This document shows positions 52,869 to 64,000 of a stretch of 64,000 bases of DNA, piece after piece. The notes beneath the pieces were generated by a model that made no database searches, was not told the DNA's origin, and saw nothing but the letters and a program-made list of their open reading frames with translations. A program made the position numbers and the translations under genes. Every line of letters begins with the position of its first letter. Position 1 is the first letter of the stretch. Origin of the DNA: Rhabdornis inornatus (lineage: Eukaryota; Chordata; Aves; Passeriformes; Rhabdornithidae); the NCBI GenBank assembly GCA_013397075.1, contig VWZS01010868.1, positions 62,001 through 126,000 on the forward strand, given 5' to 3'.

Positions 52869-53764
52869 ATATCTGTATATACATATATGAGTATTTATAT
52901 TGACATGTCCATGTGTAATGTAGTACAAAAAATGTTAAAACAAGGAAAAAAAAAGAGGGGAGCTCAGGTCAGCATCCTCAGACTACTTCAAAGTATTGTG
53001 GTCTGCAGAAATTATACATTTGGGTTGTACCCTGGCATATCCAACAGTGTTTGTGTGCAGCCTCAGGCTCTGGGCATTTGTAAACCACAGCTCTCAGCTA
53101 ATAAACATTGCACAGACTCCTGGTACACCCTGCATATTTTCCTTCCTATTTCCTCCTTATTTTCCTCCTGATTTTGCAGAGGAAGTTTATACATGGATGC
53201 TGAAGCACTAAAACACGAGGTTTGCTCTTTCCTTCACCAAGGCAGGCTGGAAGTGTGTGTTTTCCTCTTTAGATGGCTTTTAAGGCTTGGAAAATGGATA
53301 TTGCAATCTCAGTGCACAACTGATGCACGGTGCACAGATGCAGAGCCTTGGAAAACATTTGCATTGACTATCATGATGCTTTCCTAATTAGATGCCTCTG
53401 AATATAGATCTATTTCCAGCACGGTTTTTACGTCGAACTGCACAACAAATTCAGTTCAACTGGCAGTTTAGCTTATCCAAATGCCATCCACAGGAGTTAG
53501 CTGAAATAAATTAAAGAGGCAGTAATGTGCTCGTAGCGTTAACATTAGCATTTTGTGGCCTTTAGCTATCTCAGGCAATAAACAAACCCAGGATTGTGAA
53601 AAGTTTCCTGCTTATGTGGACAGAAGGGTGTCTGATGGCTGAGGGCTGGTTGCTGCTTCTCATCAGGCTCTGCCTCACTCACCTCTCCTGACAGGGCTCC
53701 TGAGAGGGTGAAACCCTCCAGGAGAGGGTTAAAGGTGGGAAATCAGAGCATCCACGGGAATTTC
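52869..53764. other. Intergenic sequence, possible conserved block
   Basis: Unique sequence. The stretch at about 53390-53600 is AT-rich with scattered CpG and homeodomain-type TAATTA-like motifs and could be a conserved noncoding element. No gene seen. Confidence 0.6.
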
Positions 53765-54497
53765 ATGGGGTCTCAAGGTATGAGGTGCTGCAGCTGGATT
53801 GGGGCAGCATCTGGTACCAGCACAGGCTGGATGACAAAATCAAGAGCAGCCCTGCCAGGAAGGATTAGGAGGTGCTGGAGGGGTGAGAGGGTGGAGATTT
53901 CCCAAAAACGCCCTTGTCCTGGGCTCATCCCAGTGTAGCCAGAAAGTGAAGAGAGAATTCTGTCCCTGTGCCCTGCTCAGGTGAGAGCCCAGCTGCAGAG
54001 CTGCCCCAGCCCTGTCCCAGCACAGGGAGGAGGTGGAGCTGCTGCAGAGAGCCCAGAGGAGGCAGCAGGATGAGCAGAGGGATGGAGCAGCTCTGCTGGG
54101 AGGAAAGGCTGGCACAGCTGGGATTGTTCAGCCTGGACAGGAGAAGCTTTGGGCTGAGCTCAGTGTGGCCTTGCAGGGCCTGAAGGAGCTGCAGGAAACA
54201 TGGAGAGAGACAATTCCCAAGGCATGCAGGGACAGCACACAGGGAATGGCTCCCAAGTAGGATTTGATGGGATCTTGGGAATTAGGAATTGTTCCCTGGG
54301 AGGGTGGGCAGGCCCTGGTACAGAATTCCCAGAGCAGCTGTGGCTGCCCCTGGATCCCTGGCAGTGCGCAAGGCCAGGCTGGACATGGGGGCTTGGAGCA
54401 GTCTGGAATAATGGAATGTGTCCCAGCTCATGGGAAGGATGTTAGGACAAGATGATCTTTAAGTTCCCTTCCAACCCAAACCATTCCATGATTCCCT
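53765..54497 (+). mobile_element. CR1, about 730 bp, longest 3' copy in the window
   Basis: Extends further 5' than the other copies ('gctgcagctggattggggca', 'caggctggatgacaaaatca'), then the same core as the copy at 51.3 kb, ending 'tcccttccaacccaaaccat' and 'tccatgattcc'. The sequence after about 54226 departs more from its twin and has a short deletion. Confidence 0.92.
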
Positions 54498-55644
54498 CAT
54501 TCCATAAAATAGAACAAAGGAAGGCAATGTGGGGGATGGATGTCAAAGGAGCCTTGCTAATGAGCTGATGGAGGGAGCAGCTCAACAGGAGCTGGGGATG
54601 CAGCAGGTGCCTCTCCCTGGGTGCTGCCTGCAGTGATGGAGCTCTGCTGACAGAAACCAGCCAGTGTGAACTGCAATTAAGGGTTTTTCCCTCTGCTTGT
54701 CCTTCAGCAAACAGCTGGAGTGAAACTCCGGCTGCAGCGAGAGCGAGAATGGCCTCGGTCAGGATTTTGGGTGAAATTCAGAAGAGGCATTGATGTTTTC
54801 CCCTATCATCCTGCTCCTTCCACAGCTGATGGAAGCAGAAATTGCTTTTAAGTACCTGGAGCTGCAGATATAAATTACAGCTGAATTAGGATTTGAAACA
54901 CTGCCTCGGGCTGGTTTCCTGGAGTCTCAAACAGGCAGGGACATATGTGGCAGAATACTTGTTACTGATAGAAAGTGGTTTTTCTAGAAATTACCCACCA
55001 TAGAGAGAAACATGATTTTGCTCAGTAATTAATGTCATGACTTTATCAAATTGTGGCACAGGAAAGGAAGGGACAGTGCAGAGCTGGCAGAAGGCACAAA
55101 AGGGATGGAGAGGGCTTTTCTGGCAGGATAAAATGGTGTCAAAAGCTGAGCAGAGATGGGAATTAGATGAGGAGAGAAGGAAAAAATGAAAAATCTTGCC
55201 TTTATGAAAGTCCAAACTGTAGAATTGCTGTCATTTTATATCAAATTACCTTTTTTTCTTTTTCTTCCCCGAGGAACATGGATTACCTCAAGTATTAGGA
55301 CTAAAGAAGTACTGCAGCAAAGGAAAAGCTCAAAATGGAGTTATTTAATTAGGTGAACCCTATGCTTCCTCAGGAATCGTGTGCTGGAGCCCCAGACCGG
55401 GGTAAAGAAGGAGAGCTGCTTTCTGCCACGCTTGGAGCAGATTTCCTGCCCCAGGTTTAACTTCAGATGGACAGGAATGAAGTTTGGCCCTGACAAGAAA
55501 CCCTCAGGCAGAAGGAGCAGGGGACAGGGGTGGTGGCTTTATGGCCCTTGGGGCTGATGGAGCCCTGATGGAGCACTGGAACAAGAGCCAGAGAGGGGCA
55601 GGGAGCTGGGATGAGCCAGAGTGAGATGGTGAGAGCTTCCCTCA
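54498..55644. other. Intergenic sequence between CR1 copies
   Basis: Unique sequence with no recognisable gene or repeat. Short frames of up to 74 codons are not supported. Confidence 0.7.
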
Positions 55645-55960
55645 CCATTCCTCAAATCATGGGATGGTTTGGGTTGGGAGGGACCTTAAATCCTATCCAA
55701 TGTCACCCCTGCCATGGCAGGGACACCTTCCACTGTCCCAGGCTGCTCCAAGCCCCAATGTCCAAGCTGGCCTTGGGCACTGCCAGGGATCCAGGGGCAG
55801 CCACAGCTGCTCTGGGCACCCTGTGCCAGGGCCTGCCCACCCTGCCAGGGAACAATTCCTGCCCAATATCCCATCTAAACCTGTCTTTTTTCAGTGTAAA
55901 GCAACTTCCCCTTGTTCTGCCACTAAATGTCCTTGCAAAATGTTTCTCTCCACCTCCTGA
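55645..55960 (-). mobile_element. CR1, about 315 bp
   Basis: 'atcatgggatggtttgggtt', 'gggagggaccttaaatccta', 'gacaccttccactgtcccag', 'agggatccaggggcagccac', 'agggaacaattcctgcccaa'. Very similar to the antisense copy at 32555. Confidence 0.93.
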
Positions 55961-58900
55961 GTGTCTGAGCTGGTCACCACATGCTGTTTAGTTTCCCCCA
56001 AATGAGGTCATTGCTTGAGAACAAATTCTAGGATGTTATCACAAAAAATTTACATATTGCCACCAAAGAATCATCAGTATTTCCATTAATTTATATAAAT
56101 ACGCCTTCAGCCACCACGAGGACTGCAACTCCAAAGAGCAAACATTTTAGTAGTGTTCCAGAAGACTGCAGTTTGCTCAAGCACCTGCCAGCCTGCCAGC
56201 TTTATCCTGGCAGGCCAGGCTAGGATTGCTCTGGCATTTTACTGGGGTTTGCTGTTTGATGATCAATTTATCAATTTATCCCTTTTTTTTTTTTTTTAAT
56301 GCAATAAATACTTTGCTGTATGTGGCAAAGCATCTGGAGCCACTTGTTAGTCCAGCACATAAGGGATGCAGAGTAGTCAGCACAACCATTGTCTAATTTT
56401 GAAGCTAGAATTTATTTATTTATGTCAGCTGGTCAAGCTACATCCTTTCCTGTGCTGTGACTGTAAAAGTAACTTTTATAGTCATGGTGCACGACTTTGA
56501 AAAGCAGTAATGGCCCATCAGTGAGGCAGCAGCACCTCCAGAAAGGAGAAAGGGCTCTGCAGGCCCTGCAGTGAGCACCTGGACAGGTTTGTGTGGCAGA
56601 GTAGAGAACAGCCCTGAGATTTAGCACAGCTCCAGCTGAAGCCATTGGCATCTCCTTGGCATGGTGCTGAACCAGGGGGGATGATTTACAGAGCAGCAGG
56701 GATCCAGCAGAGCTTGGGAGAACAATTCAAATCCCACTTTTGCTGCCTAGAAATGTGGGAATGCAGCAGGCAACATGAGTGCTGCACCATAAAAAAATTA
56801 CAGCCTGGGGTTGTCCAGGCTTGATCTCATCTTTTAATTAAATGACAAAAGGTGGTTTTCCAAGACTTTACACACCTTAAAAAATAAAAACCTTGATAAG
56901 GAGTGCATTCCTTGCACTGCCAGCAATGTATCAGCTGAGGAAGGTAGCAAAGACTTGCTGAAGAGAGGGGAGCTTGGTTTGGTGTGGTCACTGCTGACTC
57001 AGGTTAAGGCCATATCAAAACATTCCCAGAGTTTGCTGTACAGTTATTTCAAAGGGGAATAGATTTGCATAAATATTTCCAAGGCTGGAGTGGATGGTCA
57101 GCACTGTCTGCAAACACAAACACTGTGGCACCATAAAACTTTCTTGGCTGGGCCTTGTGCTGATGTGCAGCTGGTAGCACTAAAATCAACTTTTGAAGAG
57201 ATCCCTGCATCTTCAGATGGAGAAGGGAATTACTGAGTGCTCGTTTAGCTCAGGCACTGCAGGAACAACAACCACGCTCTCCCTAAGACAGGAGTTTAAC
57301 TTTTGAAGAAGACAGGACAGGAGGATTCTGTCACGTTTCCCTCCCTGCCAGCAGATTGCTCCTGTCAGCCTCGACAAAAGGGGAAATTTGAGGCACACAG
57401 GGCTCAGCTCTGCACAGGAGAGCACAAAGAAACTGAAAACGTTCTGCAGATACAGCAAATGACTCTTTAATGTTAATTAATATTTGCTAAGTTGTGACTC
57501 TTAAGCCTCTTAAAGACGGTGAAGATGCAGATGGGCAAATGCAGATTTTTTAATACTAAAAACTATGACAATCTTATAATTAGAACAATCTCGTCTTGTA
57601 CGTGCTGAAGTTTGACACAGCACATTAGCTGAAGGTTAAATTACAACCAAGCACAGCTGAAAAGTTCAGAAGAGCAAAACTTCTCTTAAAAAAACCCCAT
57701 GAAATTATTTAATTCACTGCCACACATTTGTTCTCCAGTATCTGGATTCACATTTTGATTTCTTGGAGGGAAATTTTCATTCCCTGTTCGAAGTAGTTTT
57801 TGAAGGAAGGAAAAAGGTCACTTTGAAAACTGTTGACGTCTGCAAACGGGGAGAACTCCTGATTGATTTATGTTTGTTTGTACCATGTGTGATGGGAACT
57901 GAAATATTAAGTAAAGGGTGTGGGGAGGGCATGAGGAATCTTGTATTAGAGAAGGTCAGGTTCTATTTTCAAACGTCTTAATTTTTCAGGACTCTGGCTT
58001 TCTCTCACACTTAATAGTTATGGCATTTGCTGTGTAAATTCCTAACTCAAATATATCAGCAGAAAGATGACCTTGCCAGATTGCAGAAATATGCTAAATA
58101 TTAAATCCCTTAAGGCTTAGGCTTCGCTCACACATGCAAAGAAGTTTCAAGAAATGGTTATGAAATACAAATATACATCACAGCTACACTGAACTTACAT
58201 AATATCTTAGACAAGAAAGTTAAGTTTTAATAATTGACTTTTAGATGTCACTGCCACAGGAAAACTCAGGAAAAAAGATCATGTTGGGATGCTAAGGGAA
58301 ACATACTCCACCAGATCCCCTATTTTTCATCCAAGAAGGCAGAAGCTCTCTTGAGCTGAATCAAAATACCAAATCGAAATGCTTTTATCTCCCATAATTC
58401 TTTAAATGTCCATCTGTTTGTTCTCACATGGGCAATATCTGGAGCTGAACAAAAAAAAAATTGGATGCCCTGGCCAAAAACTCACCTCATACCTTCATAT
58501 CTCAGAGCTGGTATCATCTTTAATTGATTGATTGTCCAGAAAAAAAGAACTGAAAATAACCTGTGCTTTGACTGACAGTTCAGCTAATGAGCTTAACTAG
58601 ATAATCCTGCGAGGTCTGAAGTTAAATGCCACAGCTAAGGAAAGGTATTACCCCTGTTTTTCTCCTCACTCTGACTTTACCAAGTGCACAGTTCCAAAAA
58701 AAAGACAAGGGGCACAGCCCAGTGCCCCCCCCCCAAAAAAAATCTCAACAACTTCAATTGTTTTGTTAAAGAAGAACAAAGACAGACAACTTCGATAAAA
58801 CAAAGTTTTATAAGGTGGCTTCTCATTTTTTTCTGGGAGAAATTACATGACTCTTGAAAGTACTCTAGTAAATAAGAAAAAAATAGAAAAACCCACAAAC

Positions 58901-61276
58901 AACAAGAAAAAAAGGAGTGAAAAGGAACTTTTAACCCCAGAGACTGCCACTTGCTTCTTATTTTAGCAATGCAGCTCTTACCAAGGTAAGGTAGCAGAGG
59001 TGCAGTGCACTTTTCTAGAACTTCAGCTGAATGCAGAATCTCTCATGTTGCACTAAGTGGGAGATTAGCATGGTTATTCTGCTGAATAGGGTATTTAGAA
59101 AGAAATCTCTCTTAGATCAATTAACTTGGTTGACTGTATGTAGGCGAGAAGCAGATTTCTCTGAAATGTTTGACCTTAGTTAATCAGAGAAGTGATCAGG
59201 CTGTGTCAGTGTCAGGCTGTAGCAATCAGCTCTTTTTTCTTTCTTTTCAGGTTAGAGGAAGAAGGATCCTATAAAAATTGTCAATTTCTCAATTATGATT
59301 CCCAACTAATTTTTGACTGCAGAACGAAAATCCCTAAATTGCTGTGAAGTCATAAATACCCTGGGTTATATAATACAGCCTCACATCCTCATTAAAAGTG
59401 ATGTCTTCAGCATCATTTACTAATTCCTCATTTTTGCCCAGCTTTGGTGAAAACTACCTTGCAAGGAGTCCACCTCCAACACTCAGCCCGTCATTAAGGG
59501 GTTTATTGGATGTGCTTCCAAGTCTCCATTATCTGTGACTTTCCAGTCTATTAACTATTTACCTCTGCTATCACACGAGCATTTCTAACATAAACCCTGC
59601 TGCAGTGAACGTGGATGCTCGATATAAATAAGGAAGGAGCAGTGGATTGGATCAGCTCCATCTGGAAATGGGATAAACTCCTCTCTATCTCACCAAACTG
59701 AGGTGATTTTGCTGCAGAAGGAGGCTGGACACTTTCAAGGGGTGGAAGCCAGACTAAAGCCTGACTAAATAAGCAGTGGGTCGGCTTGGTTTGCTGTCTG
59801 AAAAAGGGAATTTCAGCACCAGGAAAAGGTCCTGTTCCTCCAGAGTTCCTCCAAACTCTCTCTGCAGGCAATTCCTGCACAGCAGATAATAGATGCTGAT
59901 ATATAACCAGACAGAATTTGTTTGGCTTTGTTTCTGATGCAGCAGACACATCAAAAAACAATCAGATGTCACTGCAGCTATATTTACAAATGGATGGCTA
60001 ATAACTGGAAGCTGGTGCAAATTAAGTCAGATTTATTTCACTCTAGGTGAGAGCTTGTTAATAACAGTGAAATGCACGAGGAAGAGAGGCTCTGCTAAAT
60101 CTCCCTGCTTGGCAGAAGCCTCATCCATCAAGGAATTGCTGCAGCTGAATATGGCACATTTACACAGTCTGTGAAAGATTTGCAAAAGCACCCAGGGGAT
60201 TAAAGTGCACGAGTGCCAATGACTTTAAATGGTACTTGCTTTTGCAAATTTCATCCCCTGAGACTTCAGTAAACTTCATAATGCACAAAAATACAGTCTG
60301 AAGTGCAATCCAGCTTTACATAAATCTTGCTTTTGCTTTAATTTGGCTGATACATTAAGAGGAAAACAAAAATGACTGCTTGGGTTCTTTTTGTTTTGGT
60401 TTTTTTAAAAGAAATTAACAGATGGGAAAGTAGATTTTTTAACAATACTTAACTCCTAGGCTCATAAATGCAAAAGTTCCTAACAGCCAACAGATCAGAT
60501 GTTTTTTCAGTGGGAATCAACAGGTTTTATGTCAGAGAAGAGACAGGCAAAAGGAATTAAGTGGCCTTGACTAATCATGTCACCTAAAGAATATCACTGC
60601 TGACAGAGCACAGGAAAAGGGAGTTACAAGAGGGAACAGAATAGCCTAAAGCACACAAACAAAAGTAACCTTTTAAAGTTGATTTCCATCAGAGGATGTG
60701 GACCATTGTCTAAAAACACTAACTCCAGCAACCCAATCAAGCCTTATGTAGTGTATCAGGAGAAAAGCTTTTCAGCTGGGAATGCTTTAGCAGGAAGCAG
60801 CAGGAAAATTGAGAGTGAAATTCAGTTTCTAGGACAAAGAACAAGCAACCCAAGTGTGTGCCTGCTCATGCCATGATAACTGAGGCATGCCCTGAATCCA
60901 GCCTGTGCCCCATCCTCACCACTTTGTTGTGTACATGAGTCCTCCTTGGCCATGTGGTTTTTATATTCCTGAGCTGCACAACATTTTTCAGTGGCGTTTT
61001 GCAAGTCCCAGATCCATCTCCTGCTTATTGTCAGCTCTTTCCAGGGCAGAGAGGCAGAAGGACACTCCAGAAGTGGCAATTAGGTGGGGATGTCATCAAG
61101 GTTTTCCGATGAATTATCCTTTTGGAGGAAGGAGTGGCTTCCACACACACAGAGGGAATTTTTGATCACATTTTATCATGTTTTGTATCATATATTACAA
61201 TTTCACTCAGGTCTGGCTGGCTGGGAACACAGCACAACTCACCAAAGCAGCCCAAGGGCTGCCCCCCTGTGCCTGC
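55961..61276. other. Intergenic sequence
   Basis: About 5.3 kb of unique, mostly AT-rich DNA. It includes a T run near 56284-56299, C and A runs near 58726-58741 and the inverted repeat at 60178-60249. AT-rich blocks at about 57440-57700 and 60000-60370 may be conserved noncoding elements. No supported gene; the 136-codon minus frame at 59551-59961 has no recognisable domain. Confidence 0.7.
60178..60249. repeat. Nested inverted repeat (potential hairpin)
   Basis: Outer arms atttgcaaaagca (60178-60190) and tgcttttgcaaat (60237-60249) are perfect 13-bp complements. Inside them ttaaagt (60200-60206) pairs with actttaa (60222-60228), and gcac (60207-60210) with gtgc (60213-60216). The spacers on the two sides are 9 and 8 nt, so the arms are nearly symmetrical. 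Function unknown. Confidence 0.8.
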
Positions 61277-61545
61277 AGAGTCACAGAATCCCAGAATCAG
61301 CTAGGCTGGAAAACACCTCCAAGACTGAGTCCAGCCTGTGCCCCATCCTCACCCTGTCACCAGCCCAGAGCACTGAGTGCCACGTCCTTGGACACCTGCA
61401 GGGATGGGCACTCCACTGCCAGCCTGAACACCTGTCCCAATGTTTAAAATCCCTTCAGTTGGAAGACCTGAATTTCAGAGCAAATTGCTCCTGATGCCCA
61501 GCCTGAACCTCCCCTGGCACATCTTGAAACTCCCTGCCCTGCCCA
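61277..61545 (-). mobile_element. CR1, about 270 bp
   Basis: 'agagtcacagaatcccagaa', 'cccagagcactgagtgccac', 'ctgcagggatgggcactcca', 'cctgaacctcccctggcaca'. Antisense 3' CR1 related to the copy at 38832. Confidence 0.9.
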
Positions 61546-63182
61546 GCAAGGGAGGCTGAGCTCCAGCAGGCTTTCAGACACAGGGTGATAAATTCTGAGC
61601 TGATAACTTCCAGCACCAGGAGCGAGGAAGCAGCTCCAGGAGTTGTATCTCACCTTTATGGAGCACATCCTCCCTCGTGCTGCAGCCCTGCAGTGAGGTG
61701 GCACCTGAGGAAAATCAAAATCAAGGGCACAAACAAGGTTTATGTCGTGCTGGTGCACCCAGAGAAGCAGCTGCTCATTGCTGCTGTGCACACAAGCCCA
61801 GCTCTGACTGTGCACTGGCACTGCAGGAAATGCTGTGCAGATGAAAAAGGGATGTTTAGCATTTGGGGGTTTGTTTCCTCAAAGGAGAATTATCTGTTTC
61901 TGTGCAGGCAAAAAAAAAAAAAAAAAAAAAAAAATAATCGAGAAANGGGAGGAAAAAAAAAAAAAAAAAAAAAAAAATCATCGAGAGAATTTCCCCTCCT
62001 CGCTGGATAACTTTCAGGATTTCCTTTATTCTTTTTACTTTTATTTTTTGTTTTGTTGCTAGTCCTTGAAGCTTTGGCAGCTTCAAACTAAAAATACTAT
62101 TGAAAAATAGTACTATTGACTACAAAGCATGCAGGATTGCAATTTCAATGTGCAGCACAGAATCAAGATAATGGACTTTTAATTCAAATGACAGGCACTA
62201 AGTCATGTACATCTGTGAGAAGGAAGCAAAATCAGGTAGCTCTCTGATGCCAAGAAAACTTGTATTAATGGAAAGTGCTTCTATGAAAGGACCATTAACT
62301 TCTTCTGTATAAAAGTATGAAGAATATGATGCATAATCCAAGCTTTCCCCTTGTGGGCATCCACACAGCAGTTCTGAAAAAGAGCAGAAATAGAGGAGCT
62401 AATCATCCATCTTTTTGCTATGCAGCAGATGTCAATAAACTGGAGTTTGTGTTCCATTCCACTAAAATCCCAATGTCCCAGGCAATAACCTGTCTTTCAA
62501 TAAACCCAGGGCTAATGTCCATTGAGATGTGAGCTAATGCCGAGTGGAAAATGACTTCTCTGTTTACCTACACCCAAATTGCATTTTATTCATTTTCATT
62601 TACCAGATAAAAACAATTGATTGCCTCGGCTTATCCTTTGTAAAGAAAAGGCCTTTGTGAACAGGGGAACATTGATGGCACAAGAATTCTAGCGGAATAA
62701 AATTGCTTTCCCCACGAACAATGATTTTAATTTCTCCACAGATGACGTCTCCCAATTCACTCTTTAAGCCCTGGATGCAAGAGGTGGTTTGGGTGCTCTC
62801 CAGAGGCTGTAGGCACCATATGTCAGGGGGAATTCTAGAGGGCAAACTAGAGGCTGAGTGATCAACACTGAGGTTTTTATCTCTAACTCTGCCAGAATTT
62901 GCTCTGCACAGCTGTGAGCTCAGCTGCCTGCTGCCTTGCATAACCTGGGCACTGCTGCCCAGGTATCCCTGAAGACAGCACCACGTTTACATAACTGAAG
63001 GGGAAATCTCTGAAGCAATTCACCCCATCAGCACAAGAGTGAGTGGGAAATGAGGAGCTGCAGTTCCTCAGCATCAGGCACTCCCCTCCCATCCCTGCCA
63101 CCCTCCCTGCCAGCGTTCTCTGCCCACGCCCTGTGCCACCCCCTCAAAGTGCTCTCATTTCATCTGTCACACAGTTCACACA
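61546..63182. other. Intergenic sequence with duplicated poly(A) tract
   Basis: Unique sequence apart from the two 25-A runs around the N at 61946. No gene recognised. Open frames across the A runs consist of lysine repeats and are artefacts. Confidence 0.7.
61910..61977. repeat. Two 25-A homopolymers flanking an N
   Basis: A runs at 61910-61934 and 61953-61977 are each 25 bases long, each followed by a near-identical 'tNatcgaga' motif. An N lies at 61946 between them. This looks like an unresolved or duplicated homopolymer in the assembly. Confidence 0.95.
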
Positions 63183-63640
63183 ATTCACACAGTCACAGAA
63201 TCACAAGGTTGGAAGGGACCTTCAAGATCATCGAGTCCAACCCATGCCCTAACACCTCAACTGGACCATGGCACCGAGTGCCACATCCAGTCTCTTTTTA
63301 AACACATCCAGGGATGGTGACTCCACCACCTCCCCAGGCAGACCATTCCAGTATTTTATCACTCTTTCTATGAAAAACTTTCTCCTAATATCCAACCTAA
63401 TTTTCCCTTGGCACAGCTTGAGACTGTGTCCTCTGGTTCTGTCAGTGCTGTCTGGTGAGAGAGACCAACCCAACCTGACACAACCACCTTTCAGGGAGTT
63501 TAGGGAGTGATAAGGTCACCTCTGAGTCTCCTTTTCTCCAGGCTGAACAACCCCAGCTCCCTCAGTCATTCCTCCCAGGGTTTGTGTTCCAAACCCCTCA
63601 CCAGCCTCGTCCTCCTCTGGATGTGCTCAAGCATCAAAAC
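63183..63640 (-). mobile_element. CR1 with readable end of the reverse-transcriptase ORF
   Basis: 'agaatcacaaggttggaagg', 'gaccttcaagatcatcgagt', 'aacacatccagggatggtga', 'cttttctccaggctgaacaa'. On the minus strand a frame (63249-63473) reads RTRGHSLKLCQGKIRLDIRR, later ESPSLDVFKKRLDVALGAMV. I recognise this as the C-terminal end of CR1 ORF2 (the polymerase polyprotein). The frame is truncated and not functional. Confidence 0.92.
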
Positions 63641-64000
63641 ATCCCCTTCACCTTTTCCAAACCCTTCCCTCCCTCTGCAGAAATCCCCTTTGCTGCTCGC
63701 AGGCTCTGCTGCCGTCTCCCACCACTCCATCCATCCTCTGCCCCGAGTGGTACCCAGGGCTGGGGCTGCTCGGGGCTTTAGGGCAGGGTGGGTGGTGACT
63801 CCACAGCCCTGTGGCTGATCAGCTCAAAGCTCTCATGCTGATGCCCATTTTGGCCTTTTTTGCTGGTGTTTTGGCAATGAGATTTGCCTGTTCAGTGTGG
63901 GTTTATTGCTCCCACGATACAACATTTCACAGGGATTCTTTCTCGAATGAGGTAGAGAGATGGCACTTTTAGTTGTTTTGTCTTATCTTCTGCAGAAAAC
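63641..64000. other. Intergenic sequence at window end
   Basis: GC-richer until about 63830, then AT-rich. No recognisable gene or repeat; open frames here run out of the neighbouring CR1. Confidence 0.6.

Noticed and set aside
60893..60921. About 24-bp match to the CR1 motif 'ccagcctgtgccccatcctc'
   Set aside because: Too short and isolated to call as an element; the true CR1 with this motif is at 61277.
61585..62010. 141-codon frame ending in lysine runs
   Set aside because: The 3' half is the duplicated poly(A) tract with an N; an artefact of homopolymer sequence.

Overview
The window is vertebrate nuclear DNA, almost certainly from a bird and probably a songbird. Introns are long with GT-AG splice sites, and there are no bacterial-style genes. 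CR1 retrotransposon pieces occur throughout, most showing the bird-type 3' end (the 'ggtttgggttggaagggacc' motif or its complement). There are also several solitary LTRs resembling songbird endogenous retrovirus LTRs. Family names rest on recall of consensus sequences; no search was run.

Only one protein-coding gene can be supported: the 3' end of DSCAM (Down syndrome cell adhesion molecule), on the + strand. Six exons (350-380, 6065-6180, 8507-8656, 13002-13199, 16624-16926 and 35286-35629) join in frame across perfect GT-AG sites. They encode the last 380 residues, nearly the whole cytoplasmic tail, ending in a class I PDZ-binding motif (TLV). A short AT-rich 3' UTR follows, with a canonical AATAAA at 36243. 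The window opens inside an intron; the extracellular and membrane exons lie upstream of base 1.

Layout: 1-16.6 kb holds five closely spaced exons and their introns. 16.9-35.3 kb is the 18.4-kb last intron, with a cluster of antisense LTRs just after exon 16624-16926, an ATTTT/ATTTC pentanucleotide repeat and several CR1 pieces. 35.3-36.3 kb is the terminal exon and 3' UTR. 36.3-64 kb is about 28 kb of intergenic DNA with no recognisable gene, scattered CR1 copies in both orientations, a 19-bp minisatellite, two single-N ambiguities beside simple repeats, and a few AT-rich blocks that could be conserved noncoding elements.

I found no undescribed gene system. The most useful observations concern how repeats sit around DSCAM exons: an LTR nested in a CR1 that ends about 45 bp from a splice acceptor, uniformly antisense LTRs, and an intronic pentanucleotide repeat with the same motif order as human repeat-expansion loci. 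Others are a nested inverted repeat at 60.18-60.25 kb, two CR1 copies that are 233/234 identical in one block, and a likely assembly artefact at 61.9 kb. Most other open reading frames are chance frames or lie in CR1 copies.
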